A stretch of DNA of 16,374 nucleotides from Spyradocola sp034113365 (lineage in GTDB: Bacteria; Bacillota; Clostridia; Christensenellales; UBA1750), in assembly GCA_034113365.1 (NCBI GenBank), contig JAXEXP010000113.1, positions 1-16,374 on the forward strand, read 5' to 3'. The position numbers were made by a program, and so were the translations under genes. The notes beneath the pieces are model-generated. The model had not been told where the DNA came from, did no database searches, and saw nothing but the letters and a program-made list of their open reading frames with translations. Shown piece by piece: positions 6,306 through 14,013 of the stretch. Every line of letters starts with the position of its first letter. Position 1 is the stretch's first letter.

Positions 6306-6851
6306 ATGAAGCTTGTTTTTGCATCGGATCTGCACGGCTCGGCGTACTATGCGCGCATGCTGCCCGAGATCGACCGGCGCGAGCAGCCCGAGCGCATCGT
6401 GCTGCTGGGCGACCTGCTCTACCACGGGCCGCGCAACGACCTGCCGCGCGACTACGCGCCTAAGGAGGTCATCGGCATACTCAACGGCATGAAGCAGCGG
6501 CTGCTGTGCGTGCGCGGCAACTGCGAGGCCGAGGTGGATCAGATGGTGCTGGAATTCCCCGTGATGGCGGACTACATGGCGCTGTTCCTGGACGGCAGGA
6601 TGGCGTTTGTCACACACGGACACCTGTTCAACATGGACAATCCGCCGCCGCTGTGCCCGGGCGACCTGCTCATCCACGGGCACACGCACGTGCAGGCATT
6701 CACGCACTTCGGGGATGACAACTGGTACATCAACCCCGGCTCCATGGCCATCCCCAAGGAGGGCAACGCCCACAGCTACATGACGTATGAGGACGGGCTG
6801 TTCACCATCAAGACCGTGGAGGGCGAATTGATTCGCAAGCTGTGCCTATGA
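6306..6851 (+). CDS. yfcE: YfcE-family metallophosphoesterase (phosphodiesterase)
   Basis: A 181-residue cytoplasmic protein that closely matches the length and motifs of E. coli YfcE, a two-metal phosphodiesterase active on artificial diester substrates. All ligand motifs are intact: DLH (D8, H10), GD (D36), RGNCE (N72), THGH (H104, H106) and HGHTH (H124-H128). The segments HGPRNDLP, EVDQM and NPGS.AIPK are strongly YfcE-like. The natural substrate is not settled. It is the first gene of an operon, with a good extended -10 promoter and GGAGGG nine bases before the start. Its stop overlaps the next start (ATGA), so translation is coupled to the flavoprotein gene. Confidence 0.93.
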   Translation: MKLVFASDLHGSAYYARMLPEIDRREQPERIVLLGDLLYHGPRNDLPRDYAPKEVIGILNGMKQRLLCVRGNCEAEVDQMVLEFPVMADYMALFLDGRMAFVTHGHLFNMDNPPPLCPGDLLIHGHTHVQAFTHFGDDNWYINPGSMAIPKEGNAHSYMTYEDGLFTIKTVEGELIRKLCL

Positions 6852-7345
6852 AGCTGCTGATCGTGAGCACGCTGCCCGAGGAGGATCCCGAGGCGCAGCA
6901 GGTGATCGGGACGCTGCGCGGCAAGGCGGAGGAGTGCCGCGTCATCACGGCGCGGGACATTCGGCCCTGCGCGGGCTGCAACGCCTGCTGGCTGGTCACG
7001 CCCGGCATCTGCGCCATCCACGACGGCTACGAGGAGATCCTCAAGGCCTATCTGCAGGCCGATGCGACGGTGTTCGTGTGCGGCACGGCGCTGGGCTTTG
7101 CCGAGTACCGCATGAAGAACGTGATCGACCGCATCCTGCCGCTGCTGACGATGCTGCTGGCGGTGGAGGACGGGCAGATGCGGCACGTGGCGCGCTACAA
7201 GAAGAGGCTGCGCTGGGGCATGGTCTACGCGGGCGAGGCGGATGAGGACTACATGAACCGCTGGATGAAGCGCGTGACGGACAACGCCCGGGGCGAGTGC
7301 CTGGGCGCGTTCCCCGCGTCGCGCGCGCAGGAGGTGCCGGTATGA
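6848..7345 (+). CDS. Flavodoxin-like NADPH-dependent FMN reductase with Isf-type cysteine cluster
   Basis: A 165-residue protein with a flavodoxin-type fold. It has beta-1 MKLLIVST, a middle segment ADATVFVCGTALGFAEYR where family members bind FMN, and KNVIDRILPLL. Residues 41-55 carry C41-C44-C47-C55, a CX2CX2CX7C pattern as in iron-sulfur flavoproteins (Isf), which hold a 4Fe-4S cluster beside FMN. It may therefore be a small electron-transfer protein or reductase rather than a plain FMN reductase. A GTG at 6842 could start two residues earlier, but the ATG at 6848 overlaps the yfcE stop as ATGA. It is shorter at the N-terminal loop than usual (STLPEEDPEAQQV), so the phosphate-binding loop is atypical. 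Confidence 0.8.
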   Translation: MKLLIVSTLPEEDPEAQQVIGTLRGKAEECRVITARDIRPCAGCNACWLVTPGICAIHDGYEEILKAYLQADATVFVCGTALGFAEYRMKNVIDRILPLLTMLLAVEDGQMRHVARYKKRLRWGMVYAGEADEDYMNRWMKRVTDNARGECLGAFPASRAQEVPV

Positions 7346-8004
7346 AGCTGACCGTCATCAGCGGGGCGGCGCGGCCCCGCGCGAAGAGCAACACCGCGCT
7401 GATCCTGGAGGCCTTCTGCCGCGGCTGTGAGGCCGGGGGCAATCAGACCGAGGTATTCTACCTGTCCGACCGCGGGCAGTGGGAGGCAGCGCGCGCCGCG
7501 TTCGACGCGAGCGACAATCTGCTCATCGCGCTGCCGCTGTACGTGGAGAACCTGCCCGGCCTGCTGCTGGAGTTTCTGACCACGCTGACGCCCAAGCGCA
7601 AGCCGGGCGCGAAGCTGGCCTTCCTGGTGCAGGGGGGCTTTCCCGAGGCGAGCCAGCTGCGCTGCTGCGAGGCCTATTTGGAGACGCTGCCCGCGCGCCT
7701 GGGCTGCGAATACGGCGGCACCCTCATCAAGGGAAACATGTTCTTCCTGCGGCTGTCCTCGCCCAAGGAGCAACAGGAAGAGCTGAAGCTGTTCGAGACG
7801 ATGGGCAGGCGCTTTGCCCAGCTGGGCCAGTTCGACAAGGACGAGGTGACCTTCTTTGCGGCGCCGGAGTACCTGCCCGAAGCGGCGATGAAGATGTTCC
7901 GCGGGCCGGGAAAGTTCCTGCAGCGCCTGGTGATGAACCGCATGTCCCGCAAAATGGGCGGCAAGGGGCATCTGACGGCGCGGCCGTACGAGAGCGGGAA
8001 GTGA
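7342..8004 (+). CDS. Flavodoxin-like NAD(P)H-dependent oxidoreductase
   Basis: A 220-residue protein. The start MKLTVISGAARPRAKSNT has the phosphate-binding loop of the FMN reductase family, and DNLLIALPLYVENLPGLLLEF fits the FMN and dimer region. It lacks the Cys cluster of its neighbour. The C-terminal half (about residues 150-220) is longer than in minimal family members and rich in Met, Lys and Arg. The ATG overlaps the previous stop (ATGA), with GGAGGT at 7330-7335, so I prefer it over an in-frame ATG at 7297. Two adjacent, unequal flavoproteins may work as a redox pair, but no partner or substrate is visible. No T-tailed terminator follows. Confidence 0.78.
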   Translation: MKLTVISGAARPRAKSNTALILEAFCRGCEAGGNQTEVFYLSDRGQWEAARAAFDASDNLLIALPLYVENLPGLLLEFLTTLTPKRKPGAKLAFLVQGGFPEASQLRCCEAYLETLPARLGCEYGGTLIKGNMFFLRLSSPKEQQEELKLFETMGRRFAQLGQFDKDEVTFFAAPEYLPEAAMKMFRGPGKFLQRLVMNRMSRKMGGKGHLTARPYESGK

Positions 8005-8337
8005 GGGCCGCCTGCGGGCGGCGGGGGCGCCGCACGGGTGTGTAGTGCGAAGCCGGCTGCGGTGTGTGCGGCGCGTCGGCGCTGCAGTGCGCGGCGGGGG
8101 GGATGACTCTCCACCCCCTGCCCAGGGGCAGGAAGTGGAGAGTCTATGGTTTCCTCGACGGAAACCGGGGAGTTCTGGGGAGGCTGCGTCAGAAAGCGAG
8201 CGCAGCCACATGCGAACCTTCCCCCGAAGGGGGGAGGTCTCTCAGTGCTCTGGAGCAAGCAAATCCCTTTTGGTGAACGTGGCGACAGGAGGCTGTCCGC
8301 ACGGCGGCATAAGGTAAGGATCGGGGAGGTCGGAAGC
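8005..8337 (+). other. 333-base gap: GC-rich spacer then structured repeat and leader of the sensor operon
   Basis: I see no credible gene here. Positions 8005-8104 are GC-rich with small inverted repeats (for example GCCGCC-TGC-GGGCGGC) and no T run. Positions 8105-8297 carry the multi-hairpin element described separately. The GGAGGT at 8325-8330 serves the response regulator gene. I found no convincing promoter in the gap. Confidence 0.6.
8105..8297 (+). repeat. Multi-hairpin structured element upstream of the sensor operon
   Basis: Five inverted repeats follow in a row. First, 8105-8144 is an 18-pair arm with two mismatches and loop CAGG. Second, 8148-8166 is GGTTTCC-TCGAC-GGAAACC. Third, 8182-8207 is GGCTGCG and CGCAGCC with a 12-base loop. 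Fourth, 8217-8237 is CCTTCCCCC-GAA-GGGGGGAGG with one wobble. Fifth, 8284-8297 is GACAG-GAGG-CTGTC. The second hairpin and its flank recur with compensatory changes at the window start. This could be a dispersed intergenic repeat or an RNA leader. Its strand and right boundary are uncertain. Confidence 0.6.
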
Positions 8338-9927
8338 ATGTACAAGCTGATGCTCGTGGACGACGAGGACGAGGTGCGCGAGGGCATCGTGGCCACAGTG
8401 GATTTTGAGCGCTGCGGCTTTACGCTGTGCGCGCAGGCAACGGGCGCCATCGACGCGCTGGAAAAGGCGGCGCAGTTCCAGCCCGACGTGGTGTTTACCG
8501 ACGTGCACATGCCCTACATGGACGGCATGGAGATGATCTCCCGGCTGCAGGAGATGTACCCCACGATGAAGTACATCGTGCTGTCGGGCTATGACGACTT
8601 CATCTACGTCAAGCAGGCGCTGCAGCGGCAGGTGATGGACTATCTGCTCAAGCCGCTGTCGGCGCAGGGCATCATGAAGGTGCTGTGCCGCGCCAAGGAG
8701 CAGCTGGACGAGCAGGCCCGCCAGCGCGGCGACCTGGAGCTGCTGCAGGACAAGGTGACGCGCAACGCGCAGCAGCTGCGCCGCGGCGTGATCCTGGAAT
8801 ACCTCTCGGGCAGCGCCTACGGCGACGCGCACGCGCTGTGTGCCTATCCGCCGCCGGAGGATTCGCGCATCGAATTCCCCACCTGCCTTGCGGTGCTGTC
8901 GCTGGAGCGCACGGAGGAAAACCTTGAGGTGCTGCGCTGCGACTTTGACAGCCAGCCCATGCTGCTGGGCGCGGCGGTACAGGAGGTGCTCTCGGAGGTA
9001 TTCAAGCGCCACCGGGGCGAGTGCCTGCAGTACCGCGGCCAGTTCCTGCTGCTGCTGCCCGACGGGCAGGAGGAGGCCATCCGCAGCTGCGACGACGCCA
9101 TCCAGTCTCTGGGGCACTACCTGCACCTGACGGGCACGGTGGGGCTGTCCGACGAGGTGGCGGGCTACGGCGGGCTGAACGAGGGCTACCAGCAGGCCGC
9201 AGCCGCGCTGGACAAGCGCCTCATCGCCGGGCAGGGGCGCGTCTACACGCCCTCGGTGACCAAGGAGCGCCGGCTTCGCGACATGGAGCTGGACGAGTGG
9301 AGCGGCCGCGTGCTGTCGCTGTGCCGCGCGGGCAGCCGGCAGGAGGTGGACGCCTTCTGCGCGGAGCTGACCCAGCACATCGCGGGCATGGATTTGAGCG
9401 CCCGCCAGCTGCTGATGATGCGCCTGGTTTCCGACGCGCTCTCTGCCGCAGGGCGCGCGGGCGTGGATGTGGAGCCGGCCCTCTCCACGCTGCACCTGGA
9501 GCAGGCGCTGCAGCCCGCGGGCGCTGCGCCGGGCGCGGAGCAGCTGGGCGCGCTGATCCAGTTTGTGGCGGACGCGGTGCGCCGCGACGTCAACACCACG
9601 GGCGCCGAGATGATCGCCCGCGCGGTGGCCTACACGCGGCAGAACTATGCCGACAAGGAGCTGTCGCTGGAGTCGGTGTGCGCGGCCTTCGGCGTGAGCC
9701 AGACGCAATTTTCGCTGCTGTTCAAGCGCGAGATGGGCACCAGCTTTCTGCAGTTCCTGCTGGATCTGCGCATTGAGGCGGCAAAGGAGCTGCTGGCGCA
9801 CAGCAGCCGCAAGATCTATCAGATCGCGGAAGACACGGGCTTTGGCGACGCGAGCTATTTCAGCTATTGCTTCCGGCAGCGCTGCGGCCTGTCGCCCAAG
9901 GAATACCGCATGCGGGGAGGCGAGTAG
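8338..9927 (+). CDS. YesN-type response regulator with AraC-family DNA-binding domain
   Basis: A 529-residue protein. The receiver domain (1-120) has D8-D9, phosphoacceptor D55 in VFTDVHMPYMDG, S83 and K105. A long central region (about 135-425) is typical of YesN-like regulators and has no clear motif. Two AraC-type helix-turn-helix motifs fill roughly 427-529, with LSLESVCAAFGVSQTQFSLL and IYQIAEDTGFGDASYFSYCF, then the closing GLSPKEYR. It should bind DNA when phosphorylated by the kinase encoded next, probably controlling carbohydrate genes. I chose the ATG at 8338 because GGAGGT lies seven bases before it and the receiver fold starts there; the open frame back to 8146 runs through the hairpin element. 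It abuts the kinase gene directly. Confidence 0.93.
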   Translation: MYKLMLVDDEDEVREGIVATVDFERCGFTLCAQATGAIDALEKAAQFQPDVVFTDVHMPYMDGMEMISRLQEMYPTMKYIVLSGYDDFIYVKQALQRQVMDYLLKPLSAQGIMKVLCRAKEQLDEQARQRGDLELLQDKVTRNAQQLRRGVILEYLSGSAYGDAHALCAYPPPEDSRIEFPTCLAVLSLERTEENLEVLRCDFDSQPMLLGAAVQEVLSEVFKRHRGECLQYRGQFLLLLPDGQEEAIRSCDDAIQSLGHYLHLTGTVGLSDEVAGYGGLNEGYQQAAAALDKRLIAGQGRVYTPSVTKERRLRDMELDEWSGRVLSLCRAGSRQEVDAFCAELTQHIAGMDLSARQLLMMRLVSDALSAAGRAGVDVEPALSTLHLEQALQPAGAAPGAEQLGALIQFVADAVRRDVNTTGAEMIARAVAYTRQNYADKELSLESVCAAFGVSQTQFSLLFKREMGTSFLQFLLDLRIEAAKELLAHSSRKIYQIAEDTGFGDASYFSYCFRQRCGLSPKEYRMRGGE

Positions 9928-11646
9928 ATGAAGCGTCTGTCCATCCGGTGGGTGCTGACGCTGACCATGGTGGGCGTGGCGCTGGCCGCCATGCTGGTGG
10001 TCACGGGCGTCTACTCGGCGCAGGCCACCTCGCTGTTCAACCAGCTGGGCATGAGCAGCATGCTGCAGGACATGCAGCTGGTGTCCGAGCGCATAGGCGA
10101 CGTGTGCCGCCGCGTCTCGGGCGTGGTGCAGGAGACCGCCGTCTACCTGGAGGGCGAGGAGGCGCTGACCACCAGCGGCATTGCGGAGCGCGCCTTCTTG
10201 GCGATGAGCGGCGCGGAGGACGTATCTGCGCTGCTGCTGGTGGACGAGTACGGCAGGCCCGTGGCGGGCTACCCGTCCGAGGGACTGAAGCAGGGGTACA
10301 GCCTCAAGGGCATGGACTGGTTTGAGGAGGCGTCCGAGGCAAAGGCGGGCAGCGTGGTCTTTTCCCGGCCGCATGTGCAGAGCCTGTATGAGGACAGCTA
10401 CGTTTGGGTGGTATCCGTCGCGCGCAGGGTGCGCTACAGGATGGACGGCGAGCAGCACGTCGGCCTGCTGATGGCGGATATGAGGCTCACCCCGCTGCAC
10501 GAGATCTGCCAGTCGGTGACGCTGGGCTCCTCGGGCAGCCCCTTCATCCTGACGCAGCAGGACGAGATCATCTACCACCCCGACCAGAAGCTGCTGGCGC
10601 TGGAGCTGATATCGCAGGAGAGCATACTGATGCGCGAGGAGGAGCGCGAGGGCCGCAGCATGGTGCTCTCGCAGGACATCGAGGGCACGGACTGGCGCGT
10701 GGTGGGCACGGTGCTGGCCAGCGACATCGAGGAGAACTCCCGCGCGTTCCGGCAGAGAATGGTGGGCGTGGTGTGCGTGGTGGCGCTGCTGGTGATGCTG
10801 GTGGCGGTGTGGCTGAGCCTGCAGCTGGTGCGCCCGCTGTATGAGATTCAGGCGAGCATGCAGCGCATCGAGAGAAATCTGGACGATACCCGCATGAGCC
10901 TGCCCGAGAAGGGCTTCTCCGAGTACGCGGCGCTGTCGCACTCCTACAATGTGATGCTGAACCAGATCCGCGGACTGATGCGCGAGACGGTGGACCGGCA
11001 GGAGCAGCTGCGGAACATGGAGCTGGGGGCGCTGCAGGAGCAGATCAAACCGCACTTTCTGTACAACACGCTGGACTCCATTGTGCGCGTGATGGAGCAG
11101 GGCAGGACGCCCGACGCCATCGAGATGGTGCAGGCGCTGGCCAGGCTGTTCCGCCTGTCCATCAACAACGGCGACTATTACCTGACCGTGGAGCAGGAGA
11201 TGGACTACGCGCGCTCCTACCTGACCATCCAGCAGATCCGCTACCGCAAGAGCTTTTCCTATGAGCTGCACATGGACGAGCGCATCAAGGACCTGCTCTG
11301 CCCCAAGCTGATGCTGCAGCCGCTGGTGGAGAACGCAGTCAAGCACGGCATGAGCGACATGCCCGGCTGCACGCTGGTCATCCGCGCGCGGCAGGAGGGC
11401 TACAACATCGTCTTTACCATAGAGGACGACGGCCTGGGCATACCGCCCGAGCGCCTTGCCCAGCTGCGGGACATGCTGCGCAGCGACGGCAGCGCGCTGG
11501 AGGACAGGTCGGGCTTCGGCATCGGCCTGCGCAACACCAACCGCCGCATCAAGCTGCTCTACGGCCCCCAGTACGGGCTGACCATCGAAAGCGAGGTGGA
11601 GGAGAGAACATGCATCACCATCACATTGCCAAAGCGGCGGCGCTGA
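9928..11646 (+). CDS. YesM/LytS-type sensor histidine kinase
   Basis: A 572-residue membrane kinase. Helix 1 (about 8-27) and helix 2 (about 279-300) bracket an extracytoplasmic region of roughly 250 residues that looks like a dCache-type sensor (LLLVDEYGRPVAGYPSEG, GSPFILTQQDEIIYHPD). A HAMP linker follows (about 300-355). The His_kinase domain has H376 in EQIKPHFLYNTLDSI. The ATPase domain has N469 in LQPLVENAVKHG and the glycine boxes DDGLGI (500-505) and GFGIGL (529-534). All key residues are intact. It begins at the base after the regulator stop, so the two are co-translated. Its last 37 bases overlap the gene for a sugar-binding lipoprotein, a likely input partner for its sensor domain. 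Confidence 0.94.
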   Translation: MKRLSIRWVLTLTMVGVALAAMLVVTGVYSAQATSLFNQLGMSSMLQDMQLVSERIGDVCRRVSGVVQETAVYLEGEEALTTSGIAERAFLAMSGAEDVSALLLVDEYGRPVAGYPSEGLKQGYSLKGMDWFEEASEAKAGSVVFSRPHVQSLYEDSYVWVVSVARRVRYRMDGEQHVGLLMADMRLTPLHEICQSVTLGSSGSPFILTQQDEIIYHPDQKLLALELISQESILMREEEREGRSMVLSQDIEGTDWRVVGTVLASDIEENSRAFRQRMVGVVCVVALLVMLVAVWLSLQLVRPLYEIQASMQRIERNLDDTRMSLPEKGFSEYAALSHSYNVMLNQIRGLMRETVDRQEQLRNMELGALQEQIKPHFLYNTLDSIVRVMEQGRTPDAIEMVQALARLFRLSINNGDYYLTVEQEMDYARSYLTIQQIRYRKSFSYELHMDERIKDLLCPKLMLQPLVENAVKHGMSDMPGCTLVIRARQEGYNIVFTIEDDGLGIPPERLAQLRDMLRSDGSALEDRSGFGIGLRNTNRRIKLLYGPQYGLTIESEVEERTCITITLPKRRR

Positions 11647-12554
11647 CGCTGTGCGCGCTGCTGCTGCTGTCCGCCCCGGGCTGCGTGCGCGGGGAAGGAC
11701 CGGTGCGCGTGGCGCTGATCGTCTCTTCGGACACCGGCTATTACTGGGAGAACATACTGGACGGCGCGGACGCCGCGGCACAGCGCCTGGGCGCGGACCT
11801 GCGCTGCTATGCGCCCGATGAGGAGGCCGATCTTGCGCTGGAGATGCTGCCCGAGCTGGCGCTCGAGGAGGGCGCGGACGCGCTGGTGGTGGCCTCTGCG
11901 GGCGAGAAGGAGCTGGTGGAGAAGCTGCGGCAGCTGGACGACGTGCCGGTGGTGGCGCTGGGCGACGCGCTGGACGAGCTGGCGCCCGTCTCCGCCGTGA
12001 TCAACGACGACAGCAAGATGGGAGAAAACATGGCGCTGGCGCTGTCCGGCCGGGTGGAGAAGGGAGGCAGCGTGCTGCTGCTGACGGACACGCCCGAGTT
12101 TGACGGCGTGGAGCAGCGCGAGACGCGGCTGCGCAGCGGGGCGTTCACGCAGCGCCTGAGCATCGCCAAGCGCATCTACACCGGAAACAACCGTGAATGG
12201 GCCTACCGGCAGACGCTGCAGCAGCTCTACCTGAACCCCGAGCTGGACGCGGTGGTGGCCTTTTCGGCGGAATCCACCGTGGGCGCGGCGCAGGCGGTGG
12301 AGTATCTGAACCGCAGCCTGGTCATCGTGGGCACGGACGTGGTGCCCGACCTGGTCGAGTGCATCGAGTCGGGGCGCGTCACCGCGTCTGTGGTGCGCAA
12401 CTCCTTCGGCATGGGCTACCTGGGCGTGGAGTACGCCTCGGCGCACCTGGCCGGGGAGGAGACGCCCGAGCGCCGCACGCTGACCGGCGTGGTGGTCACG
12501 CGCGATAACCTGTACACCACGGACGTGGAAAAGGTCGTGTTCCCCTACGAATAG
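11610..12554 (+). CDS. Periplasmic-binding-protein-like sugar-binding lipoprotein (RbsB type)
   Basis: A 314-residue exported protein. Residues 1-24 form a signal peptide, and SAPGC offers C25 as lipidated residue, although Pro in the lipobox is not typical. The mature part is a type I periplasmic-binding fold (Peripla_BP_4 / ribose-binding type): VRVALIVSSDTGYYWENILDGADAAAQRLG at its start, then LALEEGADALVVAS, INDDSKMGENMALAL, and the hinge region LVIVGTDVVPDLVECIESGRV. No transporter genes lie beside it, so it more probably presents a sugar to the kinase, as XylFII does for LytS in Clostridium. It overlaps the kinase gene by 37 bases, with GGAGGAG six bases before its ATG. Its N-terminus is MHHHH, a natural four-His run. 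Ligand unknown. Confidence 0.85.
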   Translation: MHHHHIAKAAALTLCALLLLSAPGCVRGEGPVRVALIVSSDTGYYWENILDGADAAAQRLGADLRCYAPDEEADLALEMLPELALEEGADALVVASAGEKELVEKLRQLDDVPVVALGDALDELAPVSAVINDDSKMGENMALALSGRVEKGGSVLLLTDTPEFDGVEQRETRLRSGAFTQRLSIAKRIYTGNNREWAYRQTLQQLYLNPELDAVVAFSAESTVGAAQAVEYLNRSLVIVGTDVVPDLVECIESGRVTASVVRNSFGMGYLGVEYASAHLAGEETPERRTLTGVVVTRDNLYTTDVEKVVFPYE

Positions 12555-12556
12555 CC

Positions 12557-12571
12557 CCGGCGCTGCGCCGG
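12557..12571. repeat. Perfect GC-rich hairpin after the sensor operon
   Basis: CCGGCG-CTG-CGCCGG starts two bases after the stop of the binding-protein gene. It has no T tract, so intrinsic termination is unlikely; it may limit mRNA decay or reduce readthrough into the glycoside hydrolase gene. A further copy of ACCGGCG follows at 12575. Confidence 0.4.
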
Positions 12572-12662
12572 TAGACCGGCGAAGGGCGGGACGCTGTCCG
12601 GAAAATAATGAAAAATCCTCAATGGATTTGCATAAAACCCACAAAGAAAGAAGGTAAACCGA

Positions 12663-13985
12663 ATGGCTCTTCAGACCAACCCGAACCTCAACAACCAAAT
12701 CATCTACGAGCTGAGCGTGCAGAACCTGACGGAGCAGCACAACTTCCAGGGCGTGATGGACGACCTGGACCGCATCCAGGCGCTGGGCGTCGACGTGGTG
12801 TGGCTCATGCCCATCCACCCGCGCGGAGAGAAAATGCGCCTGGGCCTGTGCGGCTCGCCCTACTCCGTGCGCGACTTCCGCGCCATCAACCCCGCCTACG
12901 GCGACTTTGACGACTTTGCGCGGCTGGTGGACGCCATCCATGCCCGCGGCATGAAGGTGATGCTGGACATCGTCTACAACCACACCTCGCAGGACTCCGT
13001 GCTGGTCACGGAGCACCCCGAGTTCTTCTACCACGACGAAAACGGCCAGCCCATGTACCGCTTCTGGAACGACGTGTACGACCTGGACTACCGCAACGAG
13101 GCGCTGTGCGACTACATGGTGGAGACGGCGCTGATGTGGGCGCGGCTGGGCGTGGATGGCTACCGCTGCGACGTGGCGCCCATGGTGCCGCTGAGCTTCT
13201 GGACGCGCGCACGCCGCGAGATGGACGCGCTCAACCCCGACTTCATCTGGCTGGCCGAGACGCACCACTACCCCTTCCTGACCAAGATGCGCGACCGCGG
13301 CTGGAACCTGCACTCCGACTGCGAGATGTACCAGGCCTTTGACATCACCTACGACTACGACGTGCACTACTTCTACGAGGATTATTTGAAGGGCAAGGGC
13401 ACGCTCAAGCAGTACGTCGACGGCCTCAACCGCCAGAAGGCCATGTACCCCATGAACTACATCAAGATGCGCTTCCTGGAGAACCACGACCAGGCGCGCG
13501 TGTGCAGCCTCGTGCACACCGACGAGCAGCTGCGCATGTGGACGGCGTTCTGCTACTTCTTAAAGGGCCCGGCGCTCATCTACGCGGGGCAGGAGTTCAT
13601 GGAGGCAAAGCGCGCCATGACCGCCGGTCCCGACGCCATCGGCCGCAGGGATGTGCCCTGGCTGACGGCGCTGTTCCAGCAGCTGCGCGGCGTCAAAAAG
13701 CTGCCCATCGTGCGCGACGGCGCCTTCTTCCTGGATGACCCCGAGCAGGACAGCATCCTGACCGGCCGCTACGAGCTGGGCGACGAGCTGCTGCTGGGCG
13801 CGTTCAACTTCCACCTGGTCACCGGCACCGCAAGGCTCCCGCTGCCCGACGGCGAGTACGAAAACCTGCTGGGCGGCACCGTCACGGTCAAGGACGGCTG
13901 CATCCCCGCGCCGATGACGCCCGTGCTCATCCACGTCACCGGCCAGAGCGTGGAGCGCAAGGCATTCAAGGAGCACGAGGGCTGA
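12663..13985 (+). CDS. Cytoplasmic GH13 alpha-amylase-family glycoside hydrolase
   Basis: A 440-residue (beta/alpha)8 enzyme with the four conserved GH13 regions: DIVYNH (102-107), GYRCDVAPM with nucleophile D170, IWLAETH with acid/base E199, and FLENHDQAR with D276. There is no signal peptide, so it acts on short alpha-glucans or imported oligosaccharides in the cytoplasm. It is shorter than most GH13 enzymes, with a compact B domain (FYHDENGQPMYRFWNDVYDLDYRN) and a small C-terminal domain (about 360-440). Subfamily and product specificity cannot be settled from motifs. The ribosome site is weak (AAGAAGG), and 108 bases separate it from the sensor operon, so it may be a target of that regulator. 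The next gene follows after 28 bases. Confidence 0.92.
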   Translation: MALQTNPNLNNQIIYELSVQNLTEQHNFQGVMDDLDRIQALGVDVVWLMPIHPRGEKMRLGLCGSPYSVRDFRAINPAYGDFDDFARLVDAIHARGMKVMLDIVYNHTSQDSVLVTEHPEFFYHDENGQPMYRFWNDVYDLDYRNEALCDYMVETALMWARLGVDGYRCDVAPMVPLSFWTRARREMDALNPDFIWLAETHHYPFLTKMRDRGWNLHSDCEMYQAFDITYDYDVHYFYEDYLKGKGTLKQYVDGLNRQKAMYPMNYIKMRFLENHDQARVCSLVHTDEQLRMWTAFCYFLKGPALIYAGQEFMEAKRAMTAGPDAIGRRDVPWLTALFQQLRGVKKLPIVRDGAFFLDDPEQDSILTGRYELGDELLLGAFNFHLVTGTARLPLPDGEYENLLGGTVTVKDGCIPAPMTPVLIHVTGQSVERKAFKEHEG

Positions 13986-14013
13986 AGATAAGGGCAAAGA
14001 AACGGAGGAACCC

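Noticed and set aside
8064..8317. Small open frames within the hairpin region
   Set aside because: Several frames overlap the inverted repeats without ribosome sites; the pairing pattern explains the sequence better than coding does.
8146..8337. N-terminal extension of the response regulator
   Set aside because: The extension runs through the hairpin element and adds no domain; the ATG at 8338 has a GGAGGT at proper distance and begins the receiver fold.
8242..11781. A 1179-residue minus-strand open frame opposite the regulator and kinase genes
   Set aside because: The opposite strand carries intact catalytic motifs; this frame is His/Leu/Gln/Arg-rich low-complexity sequence typical of antisense frames in GC-rich DNA.
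12557..12571. Intrinsic terminator after the binding-protein gene
   Set aside because: The hairpin is perfect but no T tract follows, so I list it only as a hairpin.
12613..12629. Hairpin AAATCC-TCAAT-GGATTT before the GH13 gene as an operator
   Set aside because: It is a six-pair AT-rich stem, easily found by chance, with no second copy or promoter to anchor it.
11559..13517. A 652-residue minus-strand frame opposite the binding-protein and GH13 genes
   Set aside because: It is an antisense shadow; the plus strand encodes conserved motifs throughout.
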